Source: Anaerozeibacter sp031551775 (GTDB lineage Bacteria > Bacillota > Clostridia > Christensenellales > Aristaeellaceae). From it: DNA of 31,131 bases. The position numbers were made by a program, and so were the translations under genes. Below are positions 23,134-31,107 of this stretch, piece after piece; position 1 is the stretch's first letter, and each line of letters begins with the position of its first letter. Location of the stretch: assembly GCA_031551775.1 (NCBI GenBank), contig JAVBND010000069.1, forward strand, positions 1-31,131. The letters are read 5' to 3'. The notes under the pieces were generated by a model. That model saw only the letters and a list, made by a program, of their open reading frames with translations. It made no database searches and was not told the origin of the DNA.

Positions 23134-24927
23134 CTACGGAAGGTAAGAGGGGATTACGTCGCCAAAGTGCTTGCCCGCGCCCAGGCACCAGATCAGGTAA
23201 TGGGCGTAGGAGCCGTTTACGTTTCCGACGATCTCGCCCGCGGCGAAGAGCCCCGGCACCGCCTCTTCGTTGATATCCAGCACTTCAAGGTTGTCGGTGA
23301 CGTTCACGCCGCCCAGCGATGTCGCGAAGCGCGGGATGGTCTGCATGATGTAGTACGGGCCCGCGCCGAACGCCTGAATCCCGGTGCGCTCAAAGGCGTC
23401 TGCGCCCTGGGCCACGCCCGCGTTGAATTCATCGCGGGTTTTGAGAACCGCTTGAGCGTCAAGGCCCAGCGCCTCGGCGGCGCCTTCAAGGGTTTCATTC
23501 TTGACCAGCTTGGTCACGCCCGAACCGTTCTGGGCAATGAAGCCATCCAGTTGTTCCTGCGTGAAAGCGTTGTACTTCATCAGGATGCCCGCGAACATAT
23601 CGTAGGAGGACTGATCCATCACGATATAGAGGCGGCCGTCGGAAGACTGGTGCATGGATGCCAGCGCGATATCCAGTTCGTCGCCGCCCTCGTTGACCAC
23701 GCGCACGCCTTCCTTGTTGACCGCGAACGCGCCGGTTTGCGTGAACAGCGCCGCTACCGCCCAGTGGATGTGGATGCCGTAGCCGGGCTTGGTCTCAACG
23801 CCGAAGTGCTTGATGGCCACCTTGTCCATGTTGAACAGCGGGATGCCCAGTTCCTTCGCCATGATGTGCCCGTCGCCGGTGGGGCACACCGGGCCGTAGT
23901 AGATCACGTTGCCGACGGAGGACGGGATCAGGTCGGGGTTGTTGCCGTAGCCGCCGGTGGCCAGCAGCACGTTCTGAGCCTTGACCGTCAGCGCCTGCCC
24001 GCCGCTTCCGGTGCCCGTAACGCCCGCCACGCGGCCGTCTTCCACGATCAGGTGCTCCGCACGGGTTTCGAGCATCACCGGGATGCCCGCTTCCTGAACC
24101 TTTTCGTAAAGCGTGTTGATCACGCCCGCCGCGCGGCCCACACTTGAGATGTGCACCGTGGGCTCGTCATCCGCAACCTCATAGGTCAGTTCCACGCCCG
24201 CGTCCTTTTGAAGCCACTCAACGGTCGGGGTGGACAGGCGCGCCGCCAGCATGGTCAGCCGGGCGTTGTTGGTGAATTTGCCGGTGCGGCACCAGTAGAG
24301 AAACAGTTCCTCAAGGTTGCGTTCGGTCACCTTGGGGTCTTCGTCCACGCGGTAGGCCTGCATGCCGCCGCCCGCCGTGGATGTCGAGCCGCCGACCGCG
24401 GGCATCTTTTCAAGCACGACGATGTTCTTGACGCCGTTCTGGTGGGCGGACAGCGCCGCGGCCAGGCCGGACGCGCCCGCGCCCACGATCAGGACGTCGG
24501 TCTCCAGGATCTGGGCCTGCGCTGCCAAGGTCCCGGCGTTCGCCGGTTCGGCAAAGATCATCTCGTCGGTCGCGCCCGCCATGCGCAGGGCTTCTTCCGC
24601 CGCCGCGAGGATGGCGCCTGATGTGATGGTCGCGCCCGCCACCGCGTCCAGTTTCAGGCTTTGCGCCGCCGCGATCGCGCCGGGCAGCTTGTCGATGGCC
24701 GTGGTGCCGACGCCTTCGGTTTCGCCATGGCTGAGCACTTCAACCGCCGTGATGGCGTCGCCCGCTACGGTAACGGCCACCTCCACATCCCCGCCAAAGC
24801 CGGGGGCTTTCGCGGTGTAGGTTCCTTCACTGAGTCCAACGGCTGCCGCGAAAACCGGGGTGGTCGAAAGCACCATGATCAGGGCAAGGACGAAAGACAG
24901 CAGGGAACGTCGCTTCAGGGTTGGCAT
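23134..24927 (-). CDS. Exported FMN-binding / FAD-dependent reductase (fumarate-reductase-like flavoprotein)
   Basis: 597 residues. Signal peptide 1-29. An FMN-binding domain (about 32-115) has AGATIT, where T100 would take covalent FMN from ApbE. Then an FAD-binding domain of the fumarate/urocanate reductase family: GAGASGLAAA (149-158), GGSTSTAGGG, ATGGYG and AAGEIVGNVNGSYAHY. In family members of known function a His in the HHTMGG motif, an Arg in NRLGG and an Arg after NE bind the acid; here the equivalent places read FATSLGG, SYAHYLIW and NEGGDELD, so the substrate is probably different. It should be an extracytoplasmic reductase fed by membrane flavins or cytochromes. ATG at 24927 with AAAGGAGG upstream; stands alone. 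Confidence 0.9.
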   Translation of the reverse strand: MPTLKRRSLLSFVLALIMVLSTTPVFAAAVGLSEGTYTAKAPGFGGDVEVAVTVAGDAITAVEVLSHGETEGVGTTAIDKLPGAIAAAQSLKLDAVAGATITSGAILAAAEEALRMAGATDEMIFAEPANAGTLAAQAQILETDVLIVGAGASGLAAALSAHQNGVKNIVVLEKMPAVGGSTSTAGGGMQAYRVDEDPKVTERNLEELFLYWCRTGKFTNNARLTMLAARLSTPTVEWLQKDAGVELTYEVADDEPTVHISSVGRAAGVINTLYEKVQEAGIPVMLETRAEHLIVEDGRVAGVTGTGSGGQALTVKAQNVLLATGGYGNNPDLIPSSVGNVIYYGPVCPTGDGHIMAKELGIPLFNMDKVAIKHFGVETKPGYGIHIHWAVAALFTQTGAFAVNKEGVRVVNEGGDELDIALASMHQSSDGRLYIVMDQSSYDMFAGILMKYNAFTQEQLDGFIAQNGSGVTKLVKNETLEGAAEALGLDAQAVLKTRDEFNAGVAQGADAFERTGIQAFGAGPYYIMQTIPRFATSLGGVNVTDNLEVLDINEEAVPGLFAAGEIVGNVNGSYAHYLIWCLGAGKHFGDVIPSYLP

Positions 24928-24986
24928 GGGGGTCCTCCTTTGTGCCGCTAAGGCTTGTGATGGGGCAGCCAGGCTTCCGTGGATTC

Positions 24987-25021
24987 GATACAAATGTATC
25001 ATTTTAACCGCTTGTTGTCAA
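24987..25021 (-). promoter_or_regulatory. Promoter of the flavoprotein gene with an overlapping palindrome
   Basis: Minus-strand TTGACA (25021-25016), 17-base spacer, TACATT (24998-24993). The inverted repeat GATACA-AA-TGTATC (24987-25000) covers the -10 box, where a repressor could block transcription. Confidence 0.65.
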
Positions 25022-25093
25022 CCCATTCATAATTTCCGCGCGCCGCTTCTTTGAACCCCTCGCGGAACCTATACGAAGGGCCCGCTGCTTGTA

Positions 25094-25260
25094 CTAGGTA
25101 AGCGCTGATTAATTCGGTTGCGAGATGGGTTTTGATTTTTCGTCCAGGCGCGCTTGCAGAAACCGAAGGCGTAGCAGCGCTACGTCGAGTGTTTCTGCAG
25201 GCGCGCATGGGCGAAAAAGCAGAATCTAGATCGTGATCGAATTGATCAGTGCTTACCTAG
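25094..25260. repeat. 167-bp symmetric long-hairpin element (MITE-like or structured RNA)
   Basis: The ends are perfect inverted repeats CTAGGTAAGC and GCTTACCTAG. Two arms of 82 bases flank a three-base loop (AGC, 25176-25178). Paired blocks at matching positions in both arms are separated by single mismatches, one 19x19 internal loop and one 6x6 internal loop. No coding frame is credible. It lies in the longest gene-free stretch of the window (24928-25369), between the flavoprotein promoter and the 3' end of the ABC operon. No target-site duplication is evident. Confidence 0.85.
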
Positions 25261-25281
25261 GGCATCCCGCTTGGCATCGCA

Positions 25282-25331
25282 AACACCCCACTTGTCGATG
25301 GTACATGATACCGTCTAACAAATGGGGTGTT
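25282..25331. terminator. Nested hairpin 3' of the ABC permease gene
   Basis: AACACCCCA (25282-25290) pairs with TGGGGTGTT (25323-25331). Inside, TTGT/ACAA and GGTA/TACC also pair. On the minus strand it is followed only by TTTG, so termination may be weak. Confidence 0.5.
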
Positions 25332-25369
25332 GTTCAATCAGCGCGGTCTTCCTTCTTGTTTGTCGCGGC

Positions 25370-26782
25370 TTAATCCGAGTTTCGAATCGCGGCGAGAGAA
25401 CTGAGTTGCATGGCCCTTTGCGCCGGGTAAAGCCCCGAAAGAATCGAGACGCCTACGACGCCCGCCCAGGTGCCCAGGGAAAGGGAGAGCGGGATCACGG
25501 AGGTGCTGCTGCCGTCTGTGAACATGGAGGCGCTTGACATGACGGAGGCTACCATGGCCTGCATCCAATCGACATGATTGAGCGCGTAACTCAGCGCGTA
25601 GGACAGCGCGAGCCCGAGCAGCCCGCCGAACACGCCGATGTAGGCGGCCTCCGACAGGAACATCATGCGGATGTTGTTCAGCCTGCAGCCCAAGACCTTC
25701 ATCACGCCGATCTCGCGCGTACGCTCGTAGATCGACATCATCATGGTGTTGGCGATCGAGAGCGCCGCGACGAACATCGATACCGCGCCGATGAAGCCCA
25801 GGAAGCCCTGCACCGTCGCGATCTGATCCTGCATGGACTTGACCCACATGAGCGGGTTGTCGGCCTGCACGCCCATCTCGGTCAGGGCCTTGACCACGTC
25901 TTCCACATCGTCCACCGATTTCGCCAGCAGGTATACCTGCTCGTAGGTCTTGAAGTCCGGCAGGTTCATCTCCTTGAACAGCGCCTTGTTGTCGCGCTGG
26001 AGCTTCTTGAGGTAGCTCATGTTGACGATGGTGTAATAGCCAAAGGTGTTGAAGTTGGGGTCCTGAATGTCGGCCTTCATGGTGCCGACCATCTTGGCCT
26101 TGTATTCCTTGGTGTTAACCGTCGGGTCGCCGTTGGCGTCGAGGTTGTCGTAGTCCTCCCAGCGAAGCAGCAAGGTATAGGGCGCGTGCAGCCAATTGAC
26201 GTTGGTTGGAAGCGGCAGATCCTTGCCGCTGTAGAGGTACTCCCACAGATCGACGTACGCTTCCGAGTCGCTCTTTTTGGGGTCCTTGAACTCCATCATG
26301 GTCATTTCCGACATGATGAACTCCATCTTGTCCATTGAGGCCGAAAAAGAACGGCCTTCCTTGAGCTTGACGAACTTGGCGAAATCGGCGGGCGTCACCG
26401 CGACGAGCGGCGCGGAGCATTCAAGCTTGCCGGTCTGAAGCACAAACTCGAGCCCGCCCCAGATGTAGGTGACCGGCATGACCGCGTCCACGCCCGCGAC
26501 TTTGCGCAGGCGCGAGACCACCTGGTCGGTGATCTTGGTGATGCGGTTGACGCCCGTGTCGGTGGAGGAGCCACGGCTCCAATGGGGATAAACCGTGATC
26601 TGGCGCAGGTTCGTCTGACTCTCGAGCTGCTGCATTTGCGTGGCCTGCGCGCCGTAGCCCAGCGATATGGTGACCACAATCGCCATGGTGCCGATCACGA
26701 CGCCCAGCATCGTCAGCGCCGAACGGAGCTTGCGCCTTCTTAAGTTGTTGAGCGACCAGCCCAATATATCAATCCATTTCAT
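25370..26782 (-). CDS. MacB/FtsX-type ABC transporter permease
   Basis: 470 residues. The N-terminal NLRRRKLRSALTMLGVVIGTMAIV with the first helix (about 20-42) is typical of MacB-type permeases; a large extracytoplasmic domain follows (about 45-320), then three C-terminal helices, including the FtsX core (ALSIANTMMMSIYERTREIGVMKVLGCRLNNI). Such permeases couple ATP hydrolysis to movements outside the membrane more than to pumping through it. The ATG at 26782 lies inside the end of the CARDB-like gene (14-base overlap) with no strong ribosome binding site, implying translational coupling. The frame extends three codons to a TTG. Works with the ATPase two genes upstream. Confidence 0.93.
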   Translation of the reverse strand: MKWIDILGWSLNNLRRRKLRSALTMLGVVIGTMAIVVTISLGYGAQATQMQQLESQTNLRQITVYPHWSRGSSTDTGVNRITKITDQVVSRLRKVAGVDAVMPVTYIWGGLEFVLQTGKLECSAPLVAVTPADFAKFVKLKEGRSFSASMDKMEFIMSEMTMMEFKDPKKSDSEAYVDLWEYLYSGKDLPLPTNVNWLHAPYTLLLRWEDYDNLDANGDPTVNTKEYKAKMVGTMKADIQDPNFNTFGYYTIVNMSYLKKLQRDNKALFKEMNLPDFKTYEQVYLLAKSVDDVEDVVKALTEMGVQADNPLMWVKSMQDQIATVQGFLGFIGAVSMFVAALSIANTMMMSIYERTREIGVMKVLGCRLNNIRMMFLSEAAYIGVFGGLLGLALSYALSYALNHVDWMQAMVASVMSSASMFTDGSSTSVIPLSLSLGTWAGVVGVSILSGLYPAQRAMQLSSLAAIRNSD

Positions 26783-28619
26783 CGTCTTCAAGTTCGCGCA
26801 TGCGCCTCTTGCGCGCGCTCACGCCCAGCATTGCAATCAGCAGGACAATCAGCGCGCCCGCGCCCGCGTAAATCTGCCACGGCAGCATCGCCATGATCGC
26901 CATTGCCGACGGCTTTTCCGGTTCGATTGGCTCGTTTCCCCACTCGCTGGTGTCCATGTTGTCGTATTCCATGCTGTCCACCGGGGTCACGCTAAAGGTC
27001 AGGGGCTTTTTAAGCTCGGTTGGCTTGCCGTCAACCGTTTCGTAGGTCACGACCAGGTCGGCCTTGTATTCGCCCTCGAGCAGCGGCACCATAGATAGTT
27101 CGGCCACCTTGCTCGCGCCCGGGTCCATGTTGCCGATGTAGTAGCTGGTGCCCGCCGATACGTTTTCCTTGTTCTCGGGCACCGCCGTGACCTTGACGTT
27201 GTACGCCATGGTCTTGCCCATGTTGAAAACGCCCATCGATACTTCATAGGTGTCGCCCGCCAGCACTTCACCGGTCGGCAGCGTCGGATCGTCAAGCTCA
27301 ATGCGCTGGACCTGCTTGACGTTGATCAGCGCCGAGAGCGTCGCGGTTTGCGCGTTGAGTTTCTTGTCCTCAAAGTCAATCGCCACATCGAGCTTGACCG
27401 AGCTGTTCTCAAGGTCGGGCTTGGCCGTCACCTTGAGCCTTTGTTCCTGGATCGCGCCCGCGTCGATGCGGTCGATGTATTCGATGTTGGTACCGGAAAC
27501 CGGGCGCAAGGCGTCCTCTTCGCTGGTGTAGCTCAATTGGAGGTTTTGCAGGTACATGTCCTCCGATGTGTTCCTGAGCGTCAGCACCACGTCAAAGGTC
27601 TCGCCCGCCGACGGGTCGCTGGGCTCGGTTCTGACGCCTTCGAGGATCAGGCGCGCCACCGGCAATTGCTTGCTCGATCCGCCGCCACCGCCGCCGCCAC
27701 CGCCGCCCGACGACATCTTGGAAACCTTGACCGGGACCAGGAGCGTCAGCGTCTCCGCCTTTGGATAAAGGGCGCGAATGTTCTTGGCGCCGGTCGGGGT
27801 CATTTGCAGGTAGTACGTGGCCTTGTCCACCGAGCTCCCAACGGTATAGGTGCCAAAATCAAATATGTAACCGCCGCCCTCAACCTGAACGAGGCTGCTC
27901 GCGCCGATCACGCCGCCATCCTTGGTAAAGATTTTGACTTCCTTGGCCTTCTTCGCGCCCAACGCCTTGCCCTTTAGCTCAAACACCATGCCGCTTGAAA
28001 TATCCGCCGCTACGGCTGAGATGCATTCGGCGTAATCCGAAAGCGAACTTGGCACGCTGCCGGCCAGTATTTCATCGATGCCCGCGGTCACCAGACTGTT
28101 CACACGGCTGAAGTAGCCTTCGCCCAGGTTGTAGCAATTGAGCACGAGCGCGGAAATGGCTTCCGGCACGCCGACCGCGACGTCGCCCGCCTTGCCGACG
28201 TACTGCGTCACGCCTTCGGAAGCCGGGATCGATATAAAAATGTCCTTGGGTTCGGGCGTGGGCGAAGGCACGGGCGTGGGCGTGGGCAACTGGGCGATCA
28301 GGTCGCTTGTCTTGAAGTAGCCGGTTCTGTCGTTATAAACGGCCTGGGTCCAGCTCTTGCCCTTCTCGATCACGCCGACCTCGCTGTATTGAGGCACCTT
28401 GACCGCACCCTTGGTGGCCGCCTTCTTGGCTTTATAAAGGTAGGTTTTCTTCTTGGTGTACATGGTCTCGGTGACGGTCGGGGTCTCGGAGTTTTCGCTC
28501 GCCTCGCTGATCTCGATCACTTCGACCGATTGCGCCTGTTCCGGCTCGGCAAGGACGCCAGAGGGAAGCGCGCCCAGCGTAATGAGGACGGTCAGCAGGC
28601 ATAAGAAAACCTTTTTCAT
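26769..28619 (-). CDS. Secreted, membrane-anchored SH3b/CARDB-like protein partnered with an ABC transporter
   Basis: 616 residues. Signal peptide 1-24; an SH3b-like module (about 53-110: TKKKTYLYKAKKAATKGA, then YNDRTGYFKTSDL); a short Pro/Thr linker (112-124); a middle domain (about 128-300); a ten-glycine run (305-314); two CARDB/COG1361-like beta domains (about 320-560: PSAGETFDVVLTLRNTSED, LAGDTYEVSMGVFNMGKTMAYNVKV); and a C-terminal helix (about 581-600) with an ArgLys-rich cytoplasmic tail. It sits between ATPase and permease genes, where Gram-negative MacAB systems have the MacA adaptor, so it is probably the extracellular partner of the permease. ATG at 28619; GGAGG is 11 bases upstream. 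Target unknown. Confidence 0.85.
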   Translation of the reverse strand: MKKVFLCLLTVLITLGALPSGVLAEPEQAQSVEVIEISEASENSETPTVTETMYTKKKTYLYKAKKAATKGAVKVPQYSEVGVIEKGKSWTQAVYNDRTGYFKTSDLIAQLPTPTPVPSPTPEPKDIFISIPASEGVTQYVGKAGDVAVGVPEAISALVLNCYNLGEGYFSRVNSLVTAGIDEILAGSVPSSLSDYAECISAVAADISSGMVFELKGKALGAKKAKEVKIFTKDGGVIGASSLVQVEGGGYIFDFGTYTVGSSVDKATYYLQMTPTGAKNIRALYPKAETLTLLVPVKVSKMSSGGGGGGGGGGSSKQLPVARLILEGVRTEPSDPSAGETFDVVLTLRNTSEDMYLQNLQLSYTSEEDALRPVSGTNIEYIDRIDAGAIQEQRLKVTAKPDLENSSVKLDVAIDFEDKKLNAQTATLSALINVKQVQRIELDDPTLPTGEVLAGDTYEVSMGVFNMGKTMAYNVKVTAVPENKENVSAGTSYYIGNMDPGASKVAELSMVPLLEGEYKADLVVTYETVDGKPTELKKPLTFSVTPVDSMEYDNMDTSEWGNEPIEPEKPSAMAIMAMLPWQIYAGAGALIVLLIAMLGVSARKRRMRELEDDEMD

Positions 28620-28644
28620 ACGTTCAGGAACCTCCGAGTATAGA

Positions 28645-29448
28645 TTATATTGCCGGATGCGCGCCGTAACTTTCCATGATTTCATCGTCGCTCAGTTCCA
28701 CCACCGTGCCGTCCTCAAGCGTCTTGACGAGCAAAATCGGGCTCGGGTTTTGGTTGAACTCGTTCGACAGCACCTTTCCGTCCAGGAGCTTGATCACCCG
28801 GTCGGCATACTGCGCCATTTCAGGATCATGCGTGACCATGATGAGCGTGGTACCGCGCTCGCGGCAGATTTCGCGGATCAGGCGCAGCACTTCGCGCGAA
28901 GTCTTGAGGTCAAGGTTGCCCGTCGGCTCGTCCGCAAAAAGGATCTTGGGCTTGGTGACCAGCGCCCGCGCAATGCCCACGCGCTGCTGCTGTCCGCCCG
29001 ACATCTGGGTGGGCATGTGGTACATGTGGCTTTTCAGGCCCACGGCATCGAGCACCTTCTTCGCCTGCTTCTGGCGCGATGTCTTGTTCACGCCCTTGTA
29101 CATCAGCGGCATGGCCACGTTGTCAAGCGCCGTATGCATGGCGAAGAGGTTGAAAGACTGGAACACGAACCCCACGTTGCTCAGGCGGAAATCCACCAGA
29201 TCGCTCTCGCTCAGGCGTTCGATCTGCTTGCCCGCGACGCGGATGCGCCCCTTGGACGGCCTTTCAAGCCCCGCGATCATGTTGAGCATCGTGCTCTTGC
29301 CCGAGCCCGAGCGTCCGATGATCAGGCAGAACTCGCCCGGATAGATGCCAAGGGACACCGAATCGAGCGCCTTGAGCTTTGTCGAGCCGATGGTGTATAC
29401 CTTGCTGACATCGCCCAGCGCGATGATCGGCTCCCTTTCTTCGGGCAC
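28645..29448 (-). CDS. ABC transporter ATP-binding protein (MacB/LolD type)
   Basis: 267 residues from the GTG at 29448. Walker A GRSGSGKST (45-53), Q-loop VFQSFN, signature MSGGQQQR (149-156, Met for the usual Leu), Walker B ILFADEP, H-loop VTHD. The C-terminal extension of about 40 residues (KVLSNEFNQNPSPILLV) is unusual. GGAGGA at 29455-29460 is six bases before this GTG. The ATG at 29484 lies right at the predicted transcription start and lacks a ribosome binding site, so it is less likely. First gene of the operon with the CARDB-like protein and permease. Confidence 0.93.
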   Translation of the reverse strand: MPEEREPIIALGDVSKVYTIGSTKLKALDSVSLGIYPGEFCLIIGRSGSGKSTMLNMIAGLERPSKGRIRVAGKQIERLSESDLVDFRLSNVGFVFQSFNLFAMHTALDNVAMPLMYKGVNKTSRQKQAKKVLDAVGLKSHMYHMPTQMSGGQQQRVGIARALVTKPKILFADEPTGNLDLKTSREVLRLIREICRERGTTLIMVTHDPEMAQYADRVIKLLDGKVLSNEFNQNPSPILLVKTLEDGTVVELSDDEIMESYGAHPAI

Positions 29449-29491
29449 GAAACTTCCTCCCGCCTCATATGTTCTTGATGACATATAAAAA

Positions 29492-29520
29492 AGTATACCA
29501 CAGTTTCGGGCTTATGCCAA
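29492..29520 (-). promoter_or_regulatory. Promoter of the ABC operon
   Basis: Minus-strand TTGGCA (29520-29515), 17-base spacer, TATACT (29497-29492). The predicted start near 29485 supports the GTG start of the ATPase. Confidence 0.7.
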
Positions 29521-29556
29521 TTGTTTGACGCCTCCATGCAATAATTGGTTGCAGGG

Positions 29557-30102
29557 TCAGCTTGACTTGGGGCGTATCCATTCGCGCCTGAGCAGCCCCA
29601 TCACCAGCATGTCCTCGTACTTGCCGCCCTGGTAGATCTCTTCCCTGAGCCGCCCTTCATGCCTGAGGCCCAGCTTTTCGTACAGGCGGATCGCGCGCGC
29701 GTTGCCTTCGTGGACCTTGAGGCAGACGCGGTTGAGGTTCATCTCGTCAAACGCGAAGCTGATCAGCATCTGCCCGGCCTCCAAGCCGTAACCCTTTCCG
29801 ATGTGTTCCTTTTTGAGCACAAACGCAAGCTCGGCCTTGCGCGCGACGTTGTCCACCATCATGAGGTTACACTGGCCGAGGTAGTTGAGCGTGCCCTTGT
29901 GCGCGATGACGAAGTTCGCGCCCGCGCCGCCCTGAAGCAAATTTTGCAGGTATTCCTCTGTCTGCTCCCAGGTATTGGGTTTCATGAACGCGCCGCCCAA
30001 CCACCGGGTGATCTCCCGGTCCGCAACCCAGCTTCGGATGTCATCGATATCCTCGCTCCGAAACTCGCGCAGCGTCACGCGCTCGCCGACGATCCTGCCC
30101 AC
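29557..30102 (-). CDS. GNAT acetyltransferase (RimJ/RimL-like)
   Basis: 181 residues of the RimJ/RimL-like GNAT branch (Acetyltransf_3): N-terminal VTLREFRSEDIDDIRSWV, acetyl-CoA loop KEHIGKGYGLEAG (R/Q-x2-G-x-G/A form) and the closing NARAIRLYEKLGLRHEGRLREE. It may acetylate a protein N-terminus or a small amine; the substrate is unknown. GTG at 30102 with GGAAGG seven bases upstream; the ATG two bases earlier is out of frame. Follows the small protein gene by 18 bases in the same operon. Confidence 0.9.
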   Translation of the reverse strand: MGRIVGERVTLREFRSEDIDDIRSWVADREITRWLGGAFMKPNTWEQTEEYLQNLLQGGAGANFVIAHKGTLNYLGQCNLMMVDNVARKAELAFVLKKEHIGKGYGLEAGQMLISFAFDEMNLNRVCLKVHEGNARAIRLYEKLGLRHEGRLREEIYQGGKYEDMLVMGLLRREWIRPKSS

Positions 30103-30120
30103 ATGGATTCCTTCCCTCTT

Positions 30121-30411
30121 TTAAAACTGGTTTCGCGGGTCCTGGCTCTTGCGCTTCTTGCCGCTGTCGTCGAGGTATTCGATTTCAAGGCGCTCAAAAT
30201 TGACCGCTTCCACGAAGTGGTCGGGCAAGAACGCCGTGCGGCGAAAGTCACCCCATTCCCGGTCGTGCTTGTTGAGCCACATGGGGATGGGCAGGTCAAG
30301 CGTTTTAAGCGCTTCTTCAAGCGAAGCTTTTTCCTCACCCCATCTGCAGGGCACGGCTTCCTGCTGGTCGATCTTTTGGCGCCGAATCACGCGCACCCAC
30401 AGTCTGGACAT
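30121..30411 (-). CDS. Small conserved hypothetical protein
   Basis: 96 residues, soluble, no signal or helix through the membrane. Blocks such as VPCRWGEE, PIPMWLNKHDREWGDFRRTAFL and the ending DSGKKRKSQDPRNQF look conserved and fit small clostridial proteins I have no function for. AAGGAG is eight bases before the ATG at 30411, and a consensus-like promoter lies upstream, so it is surely expressed. Co-transcribed with the acetyltransferase. Confidence 0.8.
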   Translation of the reverse strand: MSRLWVRVIRRQKIDQQEAVPCRWGEEKASLEEALKTLDLPIPMWLNKHDREWGDFRRTAFLPDHFVEAVNFERLEIEYLDDSGKKRKSQDPRNQF

Positions 30412-30440
30412 GCTGTATCTCCTTTTTGCATTGTTTAAGC

Positions 30441-30469
30441 ATTATAGCATTTGCGCCCGCGCGCGTCAA
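30441..30469 (-). promoter_or_regulatory. Promoter of the small protein/GNAT operon
   Basis: Minus-strand TTGACG (30469-30464), 17-base spacer, TATAAT (30446-30441): near consensus. Confidence 0.8.
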
Positions 30470-30489
30470 AATTTTTCAAGGTTACGTGT

Positions 30490-30518
30490 TTGAATCGCTG
30501 CGTATCCGTTTATATATA
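30490..30518 (+). promoter_or_regulatory. Candidate promoter of the rubrerythrin gene
   Basis: TTGAAT at 30490-30495 and TATATA at 30513-30518, spacer 17, divergent from the small protein/GNAT promoter. Confidence 0.55.
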
Positions 30519-30570
30519 GGCCATCCGGGAGCCGGACAGGCAATATTGAATTTATTGGGAGGATATCGAT

Positions 30571-31107
30571 ATGAAGTGGGTTTGCGCGATTTGCGGGTAT
30601 GTACATGAAGGGGAGCAGCCGCCGGAGTTTTGCCCGGTGTGCAAGGCGCCCGCGAGCAAGTTTAACAAGATGGCGACTGAGCGCGTATGGGCGGCGGAGC
30701 ACGTCGTCGGCATCGCGAAGGGCCTGGACGAGCGCGTTGTGGAGGGCCTCAAGCAGAACTTCTCCGGCGAGTGCACCGAAGTTGGCATGTACCTCGCGAT
30801 GAGCCGCGTGGCCGACCGCGAAGGGTATCCCGAAGTTGCCGAAGCCTACAAGCGCATTGCGTTTGAAGAGGCGGAGCATGCGGCAAAGTTTGCGGAACTC
30901 CTGGGCGAAGTGGTGACCGATTCCACCAAGAAGAACCTTGAGCTGCGCACGGACGCCGAGTTCGGCGCGACGGCGGGCAAGATGGACATCGCCAAGCTCG
31001 CCAAGGAACTGGGCTATGACGCGGTGCACGACACCGTCCACGAGATGGCCAAGGATGAAGCCCGCCACGGCAAGGCGTTTGAAGGCCTGCTCAAACGGTA
31101 CTTCTAA
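30571..31107 (+). CDS. rbr: Reverse rubrerythrin
   Basis: 178 residues. The rubredoxin domain is at the N-terminus (C5, C8, C21, C24) and the four-helix diiron domain follows, the reverse of classical rubrerythrin. Diiron ligands are visible in GECTEVGMYL, EEAEHA and KDEARHG. The enzyme reduces hydrogen peroxide (and oxygen in clostridial relatives) with electrons from NADH via other proteins, protecting an anaerobe. GGGAGGA is about nine bases before the ATG at 30571. A hairpin half with an A-run starts at the window's right edge (31113-31131) and is cut off. Confidence 0.95.
   Translation: MKWVCAICGYVHEGEQPPEFCPVCKAPASKFNKMATERVWAAEHVVGIAKGLDERVVEGLKQNFSGECTEVGMYLAMSRVADREGYPEVAEAYKRIAFEEAEHAAKFAELLGEVVTDSTKKNLELRTDAEFGATAGKMDIAKLAKELGYDAVHDTVHEMAKDEARHGKAFEGLLKRYF

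Noticed and set aside
24999..25208. Small minus-strand frame over the 167-base element
   Set aside because: It follows the inverted-repeat arms and has no ribosome binding site or domain.
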